Origin: Platycnemis pennipes | Taxonomy: Eukaryota; Arthropoda; Insecta; Odonata; Platycnemididae | Length of the DNA: 64,000 bases | Assembly (NCBI GenBank): GCA_933228895.1 | Contig: OW121851.1 | Span: forward strand, 126,651,624-126,715,623 | Direction: 5' to 3' | Part shown: positions 22,681 to 34,533 of the stretch, piece by piece | Numbering within the stretch: position 1 is the stretch's first letter | Layout of the letters: the number at the start of each line of letters is the position of its first letter | The notes under the pieces: generated by a model | What the model saw: only the letters and a program-made list of their open reading frames with translations | What the model was told of the DNA's origin: nothing | The model's database searches: none | Translations under genes and position numbers: made by a program

Positions 22681-24919
22681 TTCTTTTGGTTTGGTACATA
22701 CATGATAGCTTATCTTGTAATTAGGTCGGAACTAAGCTGCTTGTTTACTCTCTAGTTATAATAGATGTTCATTTACTCATATTTGTGTACTCCTATTCCC
22801 AAAATTCTCTGGTGTATCTGAAAGATACTGAAATTGCTGATTTTGTTCGTTGTGACCAATACTTATGTTTTCTATATGGAATATGTATTTAATTGTCTTG
22901 TTTGATGCATGGTTTTGGTTGAATATGTAAATTGAATTACATTTTTGTGCAATATTTAAATTCCTATGGATTAAGCATTTTAGAAAAAAAGGTGAAGTTG
23001 AAATTCATCATGATGAATTATACCAACAATAGTCTTAAAGTTACTTATGAGATGAACCTATTATAGATGGTACATAAAATAATTGGTTTATATTGCCTTA
23101 AAGTTTGGTGCCAAGAGGTAACATAGTGAACAGTAGTGTACAGTAAGTCGTAGCAGATCCAAGTTTCACAGTTCTTGAGTTAAGCGGATGTTCAGTTAGG
23201 CCAGTGCTAAGGTCTGCACACACCGGCATGGGACACGGTAGAGAAATAAGCGTGGGACAGAACCACTTGGCGGGATACCACTACGCACAAACTGACATGA
23301 ATCCCACTCTGCCAATGTGAGTAAGAAGAGAGCTTCCTCATCGTCAGATAACACTTCCATAGCCTTAACACTGAATCGGAAGTACTGACGCCCACACATG
23401 CCCTAAAGTCCTGCAAATGTAACGCTTTGGTCTGGGGGACATTAGGTTCACCCCCTTGGCGAATTTCATTCCCGCGTTCCTCGCTGGTGTTTGTCGATTG
23501 GGTGATGACCCATGACTCACTGTCAAGCATACAAGAGTGGATGCCAAACTACGGGCATTCGGAACGCCCACTCTAGTCATTATATAGTGCGATAGGTGAC
23601 GATTCAATCATTGTGATGGTGAAAAAATTATTACCTTTTTCCTTTTCGTCTTCTTTGCTGAAGCCTTCCTAGGCCTCTCAGAACACAGCTGCAACGTTAA
23701 TCCTTATTTTTACTGTGAGGCCTTTAAGTCCTTGGACTTAACATACAATAATGCTTCCTGCGAGACATCATATATATATAAATAAATGTATCTCAAACAT
23801 TGCCACGCAGCAACTGCAATGGAGACACATTCACACCAGTAGGTGAGGAAAAACAGACTGGACTTAACCATGGCACCATAAGCAGCAACGCATCTGGCAG
23901 TCCTTGGTATGGGGAGCGTACATCAGCTATTTGTCCTGTTGTGCCACAAACGCAACATGCAGTGCTTTGAAATTCATCGCTGGTCACAAGCCTGGCTGGC
24001 TCCATAAGAATCTATGTGTTTGACCTTTTACTAGTAGTCGCCACATATATATCACGGCGACATGAACGAAATGAACGCCTGTCTCCGGTCTTACATAACA
24101 CTGGAACATCTTTTTTTGGTGTAGTTTGATCATCCTGCATAAGTCGACACATAGTTAATTATCTATTCCATAGATGATGGCTGTTGTCCATCACACTGAG
24201 AAGAACAAGTTTTGTGTAGTTATACTTATTTCAGATTTAAATATCCAGTGAAATAAAGATTGGATTTGTGTTTCTCGGAATTGTCATATTATGTTAACTT
24301 AACAGCCTCTCAAAAGATGGCATTTTCTGTAATAGTCGCTGATTGCCACTAATCGCAGTAAAAGCAGCACCGCTAATGGTTCAAAAATGGATAGGTAAGT
24401 TGTTGTGTTTTGACTTACACGAATTTCTACTTACGTGGAAATTTTTGGAACGAATTAACCACGTAAGTCAAGAACTTACTGTATTTCAATATGCGTATGT
24501 ATTCTATTAATAATTACAGTGGAGTCTCATTAGCATGTTTTTGTGGGAACCCAACAGCCTGAACATGGTAACGTAGTTTTCAAATGATCAATGGCATCAG
24601 CAAGAGTGCTATGCACTCAGCTCATGTATGTACTTATCGATATGTTTTATGTGGTTCATGTACTCTTTGACACAAATTCATAAATCATTGATGGGTAGCT
24701 TAAGATTGGAAGAGTTTCCCAATTACACCAGTCATCTTCCTCTCTTACCTTTCAACTCAGGTGATAGAAAAGGATTTTTTCCCTTAATCCTTATCCCTCA
24801 TTTCCTGCAGCACCCCATATGTACTATAGTGATTCCCTGAGATTTTTGCTACATAGCCTTTTCCCTCCCTCCCTTGGTAACCTTCAACAAAATCACTTCA
24901 GAACAGCAAATAAATGCCC

Positions 24920-25094
24920 TTCATAATAAAATACAATTGTAATACTCCACATTTAATTTTTAATAATGACCGACCCGGGTTTTGGCAACTCAGTGCCATT
25001 TTCTAGTTAAGAAAATGGCACTGAGTTGCCAAAACCCGGGTCGGTTATTATTAAAAATTAAGTGTGGGGTATTACTATTGTATTTTATTATGAA
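24920..25094. repeat. 175-bp near-perfect palindrome
   Basis: The two arms of about 85 bp face each other around a 5-nt loop (AGTTA, 25005-25009). The inner 45 bp (GACCGACCCGGGTTTTGGCA and on to ATTTTCT) pair almost perfectly, while the outer AT-rich part has a few mismatches. It would form a very stable cruciform or hairpin. It looks like a foldback MITE or two head-to-head repeat ends. It has no coding content. Confidence 0.85.
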
Positions 25095-25204
25095 TGTGAG
25101 TAACTTCCACAAAGTAACACCTGAAATGACTCTTATATGATAAATGACCTGTTCACATAGTTGACTTTCCACTTAATATTCAAATTTCGAAAACTTTGCT
25201 TACA

Positions 25205-26760
25205 GACTCTGTGCATTAATAATAATAATAATTTTTATTTGTCCGGAGATTTGTTGCTACAAATATAGAACACGTCAAGGCAAATACATAAAACAGTGAA
25301 ATGCAATAGTTAAAAATGAAGAAATTCATCAATAGAATAAAATAAATTTCTCAATAGAAATTCATGGAGCTTACGTTTGAAAAGGGCCATAGTCTTTGCC
25401 CTCTTAACTTCTGAAGGAAGCTTATTAAAGATCAAAAGGCCCATATACCAAGGGGCATAACTAGAGTTTTTAGTTCTTACAAAAGTTTGATGGATGTTGG
25501 TAGAGCTCCTAGTAAAATAACAATGATATTCGTTATTGGTTACATAATTGGAAATATTCTTTTTAGCACAAACAATGGCAGTAAACATGTACACACAGGG
25601 AAGAGGTAAAATACCAAATTTTTGAAAAAGAGGGTGACATGGGGCATTAAGAGGTGCTTTACCAATCAGCCGCAGAACCCTCTTTTGAATTTTAAATATT
25701 ATTATAGAATTGGGTGTAGGGCCCCAGAAGAGGATGCAGTACATAATCAGGGAAAAGAACTCACCATAATAAATTGACAGCAGTACATCAACATTTACAG
25801 TTCTTCTAATAGACCGAATTAAAAAGCAGACAGAACTCAGTTTATAACGGAGTTTCTGAATATGACCCTCCCAAGAGATTTGACTGTCTAAGGTGACGCC
25901 CAAGAAAGAAGAACTATTATTCTGTGGAACAGGATTGCTATCAATATTAACAGAGATGAAAGATTGATGTTTGTTCTTATTATGAAAATAAATAAAATTT
26001 GATTTGTCCACATTGAGTAGGAGAGAGTTTTGATAACACCATTCTTTTAGGAGACTTGCGGCTTGGTTAGATTTTGAGGCCAGACATTTTGATGACGAGG
26101 CAGACACGAGAACATTGGTATCATCAGCATACAATACAGGAAGTACACCAGGTACAGATTTCAGAATGTCAGGGAGGTCGTTTATAAATAACAGGAACAG
26201 TACTGGGCCCAGAACAGAGCCCTGGGGAACACCTAAGACCACTTTTTTCTCAGGGGACACAAAATTGGCTCCATCTCTAGTAAAGGCAACGCTTTGATGC
26301 CTATCACTTAGATAGGACTCAATCCAATTACAAGCTACACCTCTAATACCAAACATTGCAAGTTTTTGCAAAAGAAGATTATGATTGACATAGTCAAAAG
26401 CTTTGGAGAAATCAAACATCAGAATAAGGGATTCTTGTCTGTTGTCGAGGTCATCTAGTATTTTATTCACAACCTGGTAAATAGCAGTGTTAGTGGACTT
26501 CGATTTCCTAAAGCCATGCTGGGAGGTGGATAGTAAATTTTGAGATTCCAGGTAAGTTATGAGACGAGAGTAGAACACAATTTCAAAGATTTTGCTAAAT
26601 TGGTTAAGTAAAGAAATGGGACGATATGAGTTCATGTCTTGATGACCACCCCTGCCTTTGTAAAAAGGATTGACCTTAGCCACTGTAAGCGAACTTGGAA
26701 ACATCCCCAACCTTAAGGATTCATTGATCAGGAATAATAGTGGACAGATAGTCCAGTAGA
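25205..26760 (-). mobile_element. 5'-truncated LINE with open RT frame (CR1/L2/jockey-like)
   Basis: A minus frame stays open for 531 codons (26905-25310). The LINE part begins near residue 53 (ICPLLFLINESLRLGMFP) and the earlier residues look like flanking DNA. RT motifs are MNSYRPISLLNQFSKIFE (residues 91-108), QHGFRKSKST, LMFDFSKAFDYVNHN (162-176), VVLGVPQGSVLGPVLFLLFI and LYADDTNVL (258-266, catalytic YADD intact). WFLGVTLDSQ-type and RVLRLIG segments follow. The 3' end carries an ATT simple-repeat tail (about 25219-25235). The endonuclease is absent, so it cannot move by itself. It lies antisense in a BLTP2 intron. Confidence 0.88.
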
Positions 26761-27317
26761 TAGTAGTATGACAGGTATATGGTATTATGATGCACTTGTA
26801 GTCAATTTGTAACTGAAATGAGTGATATTTTGTCAGTGATGGTTTTAATTGTAAAATGCCTAGAGTTCTGTTGGTTGCAACAAAAACCAGTCCTTCTAGC
26901 ACCATGTATTTGTCTCTCCACCAGTAATTAATGAAACAGTAAATTGATGAAATAATTCATGAGTAAAAAATCAGTGTCACTTAAGTATAGTCTAAAATGC
27001 AGAAGCAATAATGCTGTGGCCCATTTCATTCTTCAAAGTATGGAAAACAAACTGATTCTCATCATAAGGTTATAAGATAAGATGATCTAACTTAAGTCTT
27101 CCTGGTGTTTATGTTTTGTTTTTTTTATCTGTTGTTTTGTACATATTTTCTGATTATGTGGTATAGGAATGTGAATTCTGGCCAGTGAGACATGATTATT
27201 TCCCTTATGTGAATGCAGAATATATTGTACATTTTCTCAACCATTGACTCTATTCTGAATGCATAGCTGATGGAAATTTTCAACTTGAGCTAATTTTCAA
27301 TTTTCTTTTAATTTCAG

Positions 27318-27504
27318 ATGACTTGACTATCAATTCAGCAAAAGAAGCATTTGGCATCATGGCAAATGTTGGGAGAATAGCAGTTGACAAGAAGAATATA
27401 TTTTCAGTTGAAGGCCTCAATGTATCTAAAATTTCACACAATGCTGAAATCATGCTGGAGAGAGCTAATGTGGAAGGATTTGTCTTGCCTTGGAATAGAA
27501 CATG
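27318..27504 (+). CDS. BLTP2: BLTP2 exon 5
   Basis: The acceptor TTTTAATTTCAG ends at 27317. With exon 4 it joins as ...LLFSF-D-DLTINSAKEAFG. It continues GIMANVGRIAVDKKNIFSV, EGLNVSKISHNAEIMLERA and NVEGFVLPWNRT. The donor GTGATT at 27505 leaves two bases of a Trp codon that exon 6 completes. The segment is a typical run of groove strands. Confidence 0.9.
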
Positions 27505-27642
27505 GTGATTTTTTTATTTTTAATTTATTATCCTTTTTAATGGATGACGTTGGAGGCTTTTTAATTATTTTCTTGAAAATGTTTGTGCTTAGATCCTTAA
27601 ATTATTTGAATAGAGCGAATATTTTCTCATGCACTTGTTTAG

Positions 27643-27823
27643 GGGAGTCAACATAAAATCTTTGAAGATGTGTTTCCCGCATGATCATAATTATGCTGAG
27701 GCTGTTCAGAATGAATTTATCAACATGTTCAAGTGGGTCAGGCAGCTTCACAGAGGAGGGCCAAAGGTGAAGAGGCCACCTTTCACAGCTTCCAGCCCAT
27801 TGCCTTGTGATTTGTTAATTAAG
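27643..27823 (+). CDS. BLTP2: BLTP2 exon 6
   Basis: It is separated from exon 5 by the shortest intron in the window (138 bp). The acceptor CACTTGTTTAG ends at 27642. It reads GVNIKSLKMCFPHDHNYAEA, VQNEFINMFKWVRQLHRGG and PFTASSPLPCDLLIK. The FPHxHxYxxAVQNEF...FKWxRxxH pattern and the PLPxDLxIK end are conserved in family members. The donor GTATTT at 27824 gives phase 0. Confidence 0.92.
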
Positions 27824-28149
27824 GTATTTATTCTTTTAATTCTCAGAATGCGAATTGCCTGCCTTTTTTTCTTTTGTACATAAATGGATTTTGTTGCTGA
27901 ATGGCTGTTATGGAAGGCCCTAATGGTACCAACTTTCATCTCTCCTGCCATTCCAGCTCTATGGGTCTTTGGAAACATGTTAGGCCTGCCACTAATTCAA
28001 GGTTATAGTTAGGGACATGACATTTTCGCTAAACGTTTTTCTCGACAGGATTCACGAAATAAGCGACTTTAGGGTTTAATCACGAAATTAACCGTGTCTT
28101 CTTTGAAACGAGATTTTTTTAACGAAATTTGAGATATTTTGCAAATGCC

Positions 28150-28642
28150 GAATTTTTGTAGCATGAAATATTTTCTTTAGTGATGGCCGGATCGGATCTT
28201 TCATTTTTCTCGGTTCCGGATTCAGATCCAAAGACACGGAGTAAAATCGGATCCGGATCGTAGATATTAAATTTTCGCGGCTTAGCGATCGAAGTGCCCC
28301 GTGAATGGAATGTAGGTGCGGTAGATATTGACAAGAAGAGGATGTGTAACTAAGGTCACGTAATTAGATGAAAACATTCCCGTGCAACTAGAAGCAAAAT
28401 AAAGAAATATGACTTTTTTCCCTCATTACCCCAGTATCGCGGGGGGAAAAAAAATATACGTAGGATGTCATGCGGGTAGCCTACACTCGCTGGGATCAGG
28501 CGTACAACGAGAGCTAGTGTACTGTGCGAAGTTCGATCCCAATCGCAGTTTAATTTTTTCTTTCAGTCACTGCATCGAAAAAGTTATCATATTCAATTTC
28601 AAACCATTACATCTGAATACTCACTTTATTATACTTTGTTGT
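28150..28642 (+). repeat. repeat family X, copy a (interrupted by the TTAA MITE)
   Basis: It contains GATGGCCGGATCGGATC near 28185, ATGTCATGCGGGTAGCCTAC near 28465, and a Pol III B-box-like GTTCGATCCC near 28530. It ends with ATACTCACTTTATTATACTTTGTTG before the MITE. Related copies are at 29825-30310 (same strand) and about 37580-38300 (opposite strand). The B-box-like site suggests a tRNA-related SINE part. No coding content. Confidence 0.55.
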
Positions 28643-29824
28643 TTAACACGTTCGCTGCGGCGTGACCCACCGGTGGGTCACGCTAATCCTTCTAGCGCCG
28701 CGGCCTTTTAATTCTTTGAATTGTCTCAACTTGCGAGGAGTATTGTGAGAGTAGGAATCGAGATCTTCTCGAGTGACTTCACCCAGAGGTTAGTCACAGT
28801 TCAAATAACAGACTGCTATGTGTCACTTAGTGTGACCCACCGGTGGGTCACGCCGCCCCTCCTGAAACTTTTTTCAGCGTGAGCGGTGTGACCCACCGGT
28901 GGGTCACGAACAAATTTACATATTAGCGTAATATAACCAAAATACGTTTATTATTTGCTTTCTTTTTGTTTTTTTTTCATGTTTATGTGATTTTTATACA
29001 TAAGGATGAACAATACTCGATATAGTAAAACATATCAACTTATTAAAAATAATGAAAATGTTTAGGACAATTTTTTCTCCTCAACCTCTTGGCTGTCCGT
29101 CAGTTGCTCGAAACTAAACAGTCCGAACTGCACTCGCCCGGCTGTGTTAGAGATTGACTCTCTCTCTTCCCTTCACCCCCCCCCCTCTACGGAAGAGCAA
29201 TTGGGAAAGAGTCGCATAGCGTTCTTGAGCCAATCCCTCAGTGGTGGATGAGTGACCGTGCCCTTGCCGGGTGAACGTCTTCTGAATTGCAGACACTACT
29301 TTTTTCTGAGTGAGACAAACCACTATGTACTCTTAGTCTCTTTCCAAAGGATCCCCCTTCCCTTTTCTCATAGTGTGAGCAGGGCTGGGGAATCGGTACG
29401 CACGGACGGGCGTCTACGTCTCACAGACGGGCGCGAACAAGTGCAGGCGCAATAAACAGAGATGGGTGGGAGTCTCCTGGGTTTTCCGAACGTCAGCAAA
29501 TCTTTACCACATGCATTGTATTGTTGCTCCTCTCTTCCCCCATCCCACGCCAGGTCTAGAAGATAGCGTGCCCCACGTGGCCGGTGGAGGGGTGGGCTGG
29601 GGGCGAAGCTGGGAGTAGCCTCCCCCAGCCTTCCTCTAATCTCAGGAAACAGCTTAGTGTTGCCGCTTCAACCACCATCCCTCGGCAGTGGCCAGAAGCT
29701 CGGAAGGACTGTGACCCACCGGTGGGTCACACCGCCCATGCAAAAGGCTGAGTGTGACCCACCGGTGGGTCACGCAGCGCTGTGAGGAGTAGGGCTTTAA
29801 ACAGCTCCGCAGTGAACGTGTTAA
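28643..29824. mobile_element. piggyBac-type MITE with five 20-bp palindromes
   Basis: It is bounded by TTAA at 28643-28646 and 29821-29824. The ends read TTAACACGTTCGCTGCGG and, from the other side, TTAACACGTTCACTGCGG (one mismatch in 18). There is no transposase. Five exact copies of GTGACCCACCGGTGGGTCAC occur at 28662-28681, 28832-28851, 28888-28907, 29711-29730 and 29754-29773. Three are near the left end and two near the right, with none in the 800-bp middle. The middle includes a GC-rich part (29060-29700). The shared TTAACACGTTC with the transposase-bearing element at the left edge suggests a related mobilising enzyme. Confidence 0.88.
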
Positions 29825-30310
29825 ATTAGATTTACAAATGTACCACTCATAAATTAAGGATGGTCGGGTTGGATCCAAAGATCCACGGGTCTTTCATTTC
29901 ATTCGCTACTGAAATCATATCCAGGGACAGTAAAAATTCAGATCCAGATGCGCCCCGCAAATGGAATGTACGTATGGTAGATACAACAAGGAGAGGTAAA
30001 GTAACTCGGGTCACGAAATGAGAAGAAGATTTTTTCCGTGCCACAAACGAGGAAAACAAAATAAAAAATACTCGTCTTGACCTTTTTCTCCTTAGTGATA
30101 GTGATAGTCTCCGATGTGCGAGAAAAAAATTAAGCCGAATGTCATGCGGGTCGCCTACATTCACCATATTCCCATGAAACTATGAGAGCGTAGTTGTTAA
30201 AAATGAGGGCTAGTGTACTGCCAGTCGCGAGTTCGATCCTTAGCACTACCTAAGAATACAGCCGTGCTGTATTCCTAGGGTAATGCTAGTAGGCAGTTAA
30301 AAAAAGTAGA
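29825..30310 (+). repeat. repeat family X, copy b
   Basis: GATGGTCGGGTTGGATCC near 29859, CGCCCCGCAAATGGAATGTACG near 29950 (in copy a CCCCGTGAATGGAATGTAGG), ATGTCATGCGGGTCGCCTAC near 30140 and GAGTTCGATCC near 30230 follow the same order as copy a. The first bases (29825-29850) finish copy a, whose body was split by the MITE. A short hairpin GAATACAGC-CGT-GCTGTATTC lies near 30253-30273. Confidence 0.5.
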
Positions 30311-30319
30311 TTATCAGAA

Positions 30320-31600
30320 ATTTCATGCCAAATTATAAGTAAAAAAATAATTAAATTTGGCGAAAGGAAATGATTGGAAAAAATTTATATTACAGAATTA
30401 AATCGTGGAATCATTACGTTAACTTTACAGTGTATTTTTGAGTGATGCATTTGTAAATCTAGTTGAAGCGATAGAAGTACAAAAAAGTCAGTATCCACAC
30501 ACAAAGGTTGGAAATGAAGGATGATAAAGTTTTTTATTCAATGGTTGAAAGAAAATTTTTAAACAGCGTAAGAATCAAACTTCATTACCTGCAGTCCACT
30601 ACTCCACTCTGTTATTGTTAATACCATTATCTCTTTAATTTGCCTTTAACTTAATTTTGCCTACTGTGTTTTTTATGTTGCGTAGGGTAGCCATAACTTC
30701 TGTATTGGATCTCAAATGTATGTACTATTTACTGTTTGTTCGCATTGGTATGAAGTCTTTATTAATAATATTTTTAAAAAAACCCTTCCTTTAAGACTCC
30801 TTTTTCCCAACATTAAACACAGCTTTCACCTTTTAAAAACGATTTTATTTACCATATTTGTCATTTTTAAACATCGCTTTTGATGATTTTTATTTACCAT
30901 TTTTCGGTGTCCCTAGTTATAGTAAATGGGGAAGGATGATTTGATCATATTTTAAGAGCTCTGTGATTTTATTTTGCGCTTTACTGTCGTGCTTTTTATT
31001 TTAAATGTTTAGAAAAAACATTCAAGTTTCTTTTCTTCACTAGCGTTGACTACTCTAAGGCTTATTTCAAGGAATATTTGTGCTTTTTCTGGATATTCAG
31101 CTAGAGGGAAATGTGGAAAAAGCCATAACTGTGCAGTATTTTTTTAATGAGCATGAACTATAGGAGAATTGTGCAGAAATTTTTGATGAAAGTGGGAATT
31201 TTCTTTAAATGTCAAAGAAAATATCCATTCTCAAGTTATTTTGATAGTGTAGCTACATGTCAAGTTGGTAATTTGATACTGATGTGTGTCTGTATGCTAA
31301 AGGCTTTGCAATGCATTTCAGTAGGCAAAAGATCAGTCAAATATGAAGTGCCTATAAAAACAATGTTGAGTGATGAGTAGTTTGCTGCTTAAAATTCAAG
31401 AGGACTATCATCAAGTTGTTTGTGTATTAGTAGAAGACCATCTACAATAATGAGTTCATAATGTTATTAAAAGAAGTAAGATAACATTAAATGTTCTCAT
31501 TTGATATTGTTGACCTCTTTTCAATAAATTTACTCGAATTTATTTATTTATATCATCACCAAAAATGGCACAAAGGCTATTACATTGAAATAAGAGCGTA
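30320..31600. other. no recognised feature
   Basis: Intronic AT-rich sequence. About 30590-30625 (CATTACCTGCAGTCCACTAC...CCACTCTGTTATTG) recurs at about 35998-36036, so it belongs to a repeat family whose borders I could not define. Otherwise nothing is visible. Confidence 0.45.
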
Positions 31601-31618
31601 TGCTTTCCCGGCGAATTG

Positions 31619-31945
31619 AATGAAGAAATTCCTCTCGGGTTCTCCACCGGGAAAGTTGGTCCATGGCCGACGTTTCAGTGCTCGACTCGTGCATCGTCAT
31701 CAGGGCAGATGAGTGTCGTTCCGGTGGTTTGGCCACCTTATATATCCTTCCCAGGAGATGAGGTGCCACGCGATTGGTCGCCGTATCGGAGTGGTTCCTT
31801 GTCAGCCAATCCGGCGTCAGGAGTGCAGGCGGCCAAACCTCCGGAACGACACTCATCTGCCCTGATGACGGTGCATGAGTCGAGCACCGAAACGTCGGCC
31901 ATGGACCAACTTACCCGGTGGAGAACCCGAGAGGAATTTCTTCAC
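31619..31945. mobile_element. foldback element with hammerhead-like motifs
   Basis: The left arm (about 31619-31733) is nearly the exact reverse complement of the right arm (about 31830-31945), with about 95 bp between. Each arm, read outward, contains CCTGATGACG, a small stem-loop, and GAAACGTCGGCC: right arm plus strand CTGATGA at 31862-31868 and CGAAAC at 31888-31893; left arm minus strand at 31703-31697 and 31676-31672. These match the hammerhead ribozyme core boxes (CUGANGA and GAAA), and such ribozymes are known in terminal repeats of Penelope-like elements. Stem II would need one bulged C, and stem III would be minimal. The ribozyme reading is tentative; the inverted repeat is clear. 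Confidence 0.65.
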
Positions 31946-32120
31946 TCACTATTACATTGGCTGAAATAATCAACAAATAAATAAAAGATAATCACAAACA
32001 AAGTAGGCATAAACAGTAATGAGGTAATCACAAGAAAGGGACTTAGGGATTTGAGCGGGGTGAGTTATACAAGTGGCGTTTCAGGGAGGATTTGAAAACG
32101 GTGGCAGGGGAGAAGAGGTC

Positions 32121-33700
32121 CTAGGAAGGATATTTTGAGGCCAAGGAGTTAAACAAGGAGGGGATTCGGTGGAAAAGAGAGCGCTGAGATATGGAAAGAT
32201 GAAAATGAGGAATGAGAAGCAGACCATTACTACGTAAGGGATGAGGAGGAACATGAAGACGAAAGAGAGGGAGAATTTCATTTGTCCTTAGAGACCTGCT
32301 GAATATTATGTGTAGGAACATCATATCCAATAGGACACGGCGGTGAATTTTGTTTGAAATGCCAGGGGAGGAAAGGATGAAATCACAGGTGGAGTTTCTG
32401 AAGGTGGGGATTCGATGGCGGGCTATGGCAAGAAAGAAATTGACTGGGTGGTTGAGCAAATCCAAGGTCGTTGGACAGGCGGTAGACCAAATTGGTGAAT
32501 AGTTCTCCAAGATGGGGGGAATACAACCGAAAACTACAGTTTTCAGAGCCATAGGGTCCTGAACGTCAGGGAGATGGTAAAGCATTCCAACTATGGCCAT
32601 CGCCTTCCAAACTATCTTCCTTATGTGGTCATGAAAATTGAGTTTGGTGTCAAGAATTACTCCCAAGTTGCAGTGGGAAGTCACAGGAGGGATAGGATTA
32701 GGGGCGTCAGAATTATTTTCGCTAGGAGGGGCCAACCTTGAAAAGGGCCCGGCTCCTATGAAAAGGGCCCACATTTTTTTGTGGTTAGGAGGGGGTAGAG
32801 ACTAGAATTCCGCTAAAAGTGCATATGAAGGTGGTAGAATATGCATCAGAAAGGAAAAGGCAAGCTGGATACAAGTGAAATTTAATATTTATTAATTAAG
32901 ACTCATTTCTCAAGGGCCTGGGGGAAATTCTGGGGGGGAGCCGCATGCCTCCTCTGCCCCCCACTTCCAATGCAGCTGGATAGGATTATTTAAGAGAGTG
33001 TAACAGTGGGCATAGGGTTTGTGTTTTAATGAAAATGTCATTAGTGCCGATTTTGAGGGGGTTGATTCACAGCTGCCAAGTGCAGCACCATTCTGAAGCA
33101 AAGTTGATGGCAGATTGAAGGGAGTGTGAGTCGGAGGGGTGATCCACCTGCTTGTAAATTTTACAATCGTCCGCATACAGCAGAATATTGCACCCAAAAG
33201 GGATTATACCGTCCACAATGTCATTCACAAAGAGTGAAAACAGAAGGGGGCTAAGGACGCTACCCTGAGGTACGCCAGATCAACAGGCAGTTAAGAGGAT
33301 GAGGTGCCATCAATGAGTACATGTTGGTAACGGGAGCTGAGGAAGTTGTTAATTAACGATAGAAAATTTGCATGGATGTTGTACCCGTGTTTGAGTGTAT
33401 GTATAAGTAAGGCGTGGTTCACGGTGTCAAAAGCTTTGGAGAAGTCATTAGAAGCAAACATCAAGTTGTGAGTTAGATTCGAAAGAGTGGGTGATGTGGT
33501 GGTACAATACCGCGAGGTTAGAGAGACACGACCCACCGGGAAGGAAACCATGCTGATGGGGGGAGATGTAGGGGAGGGTAAAGTGTAGAAGCTGACTACG
33601 TATGATACGCTCAAAAATTATGGATAGCATGGGTAATATGGATATTGGGCGATAATTCTCAATGATACCTTTGGGGCAATTAGGGGCAATTGCAAATAGG
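32121..33700 (-). pseudogene. decayed LINE (RT and C-terminal parts)
   Basis: From 33630 the minus strand gives IFERIIRSQLLHF and QHGFLPGGSCLSNLAVL. Then, in another frame, come FASNDFSKAFDTVNHALL and LSSRYQHVLIDG; the conserved GSVLGPLLF region is broken near 33240. A later frame (32774-32121) gives HCNLGVILDTKLNFHDHI, YSPIWSTACP and FFLAIARHRIP, matching the post-RT domain of LINEs. Several frameshifts make it dead. It is antisense in the 6.2-kb BLTP2 intron. Confidence 0.75.
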
Positions 33701-34030
33701 TTAAAAATTTCACTTCAGCTTATAGCACAAAATTTCCCAACAGTATGGGGTTTTATTATAAAAAAGAGGCACTGTGTATTTTGATATTCTGGGGACCCAG
33801 TATCTCTTGAAAGCCACATTCAGCACAGGGAAAAGAATTTATCTCCTAATCTTGACTTAGGAATTTCATACTCGGTTGCACTTGGTACTTGGTGGGCACT
33901 ACCATTACCATTCACACTAACCTCAATGGATGAACACCATTTCTGTTGTGGTGTGAAAATTATGTAATTTTTAAATACATATGGGGATAATGCAAAATGC
34001 TTGAATTTTTGTGACTTGACTCTTTCCCAG

Positions 34031-34488
34031 GTTGATGACTTCTTATTTGAGATGAGTGATGATCCTTTTGAAGTTCGGCTGAGAGATAACTATGAGCTCC
34101 TAGAGGATGAATACCAGGAGAGTCAGAGGCGTCAAAGAATGTTGGACTCCAAAGTTCAGGAACTGTTCAAGTCACACCTGATCTTGCCTGCAGGCAGATT
34201 AGAGGGTTTGTATGCTTCCCTCATAAAGAAGAATGCTGAGATTTATATTCAGCGGTCAAAGTTGATGGGTGCCAAGGCAATGGGTCAAGAAGAAAGTGGC
34301 CAGGAAGATTCTGTGGCAGCCAAGGGCAAAGAGGGAGATGAGGAGGAACCAGACGAAGAGCAGGCTCCCCCTTCACGGAGACTCTTTGGCTGGCTCTTGG
34401 AGAAGGTAGAGATCCTTGCTCTTGCAGATCCCTCCATGCATGGCACTGAGAATGCTACAAGTGCTATGAGGGAAATGGACCATGACAG
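34031..34488 (+). CDS. BLTP2: BLTP2 exon 7 (family signature)
   Basis: The acceptor CTCTTTCCCAG ends at 34030, phase 0. It reads VDDFLFEMSDDPFEVRLRD, NYELLEDEYQESQRRQRML, DSKVQELFKSHLILPAGRL and KKNAEIYIQRSKLMG. A very acidic, probably disordered stretch (GKEGDEEEPDEEQAPPSRR) and LFGWLLEKVEILALADPSM follow. DDPFEVxLRDNYELLEDEY and KKNAEIYIQRS are among the strongest family signatures. It is the longest exon here (458 bp). The donor GTATTG at 34489 leaves two bases of a Ser codon. Confidence 0.95.
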
Positions 34489-34533
34489 GTATTGTTGGTT
34501 CCTATGTATCCAGAGATTGTGTCATCATAGATA

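Noticed and set aside
28662..29773. Five repeated 20-mers as a possible CRISPR-like array
   Set aside because: Spacing is irregular (about 36 to 800 bp), the repeats are perfect palindromes, and they sit within TTAA-flanked transposon ends in eukaryotic DNA.
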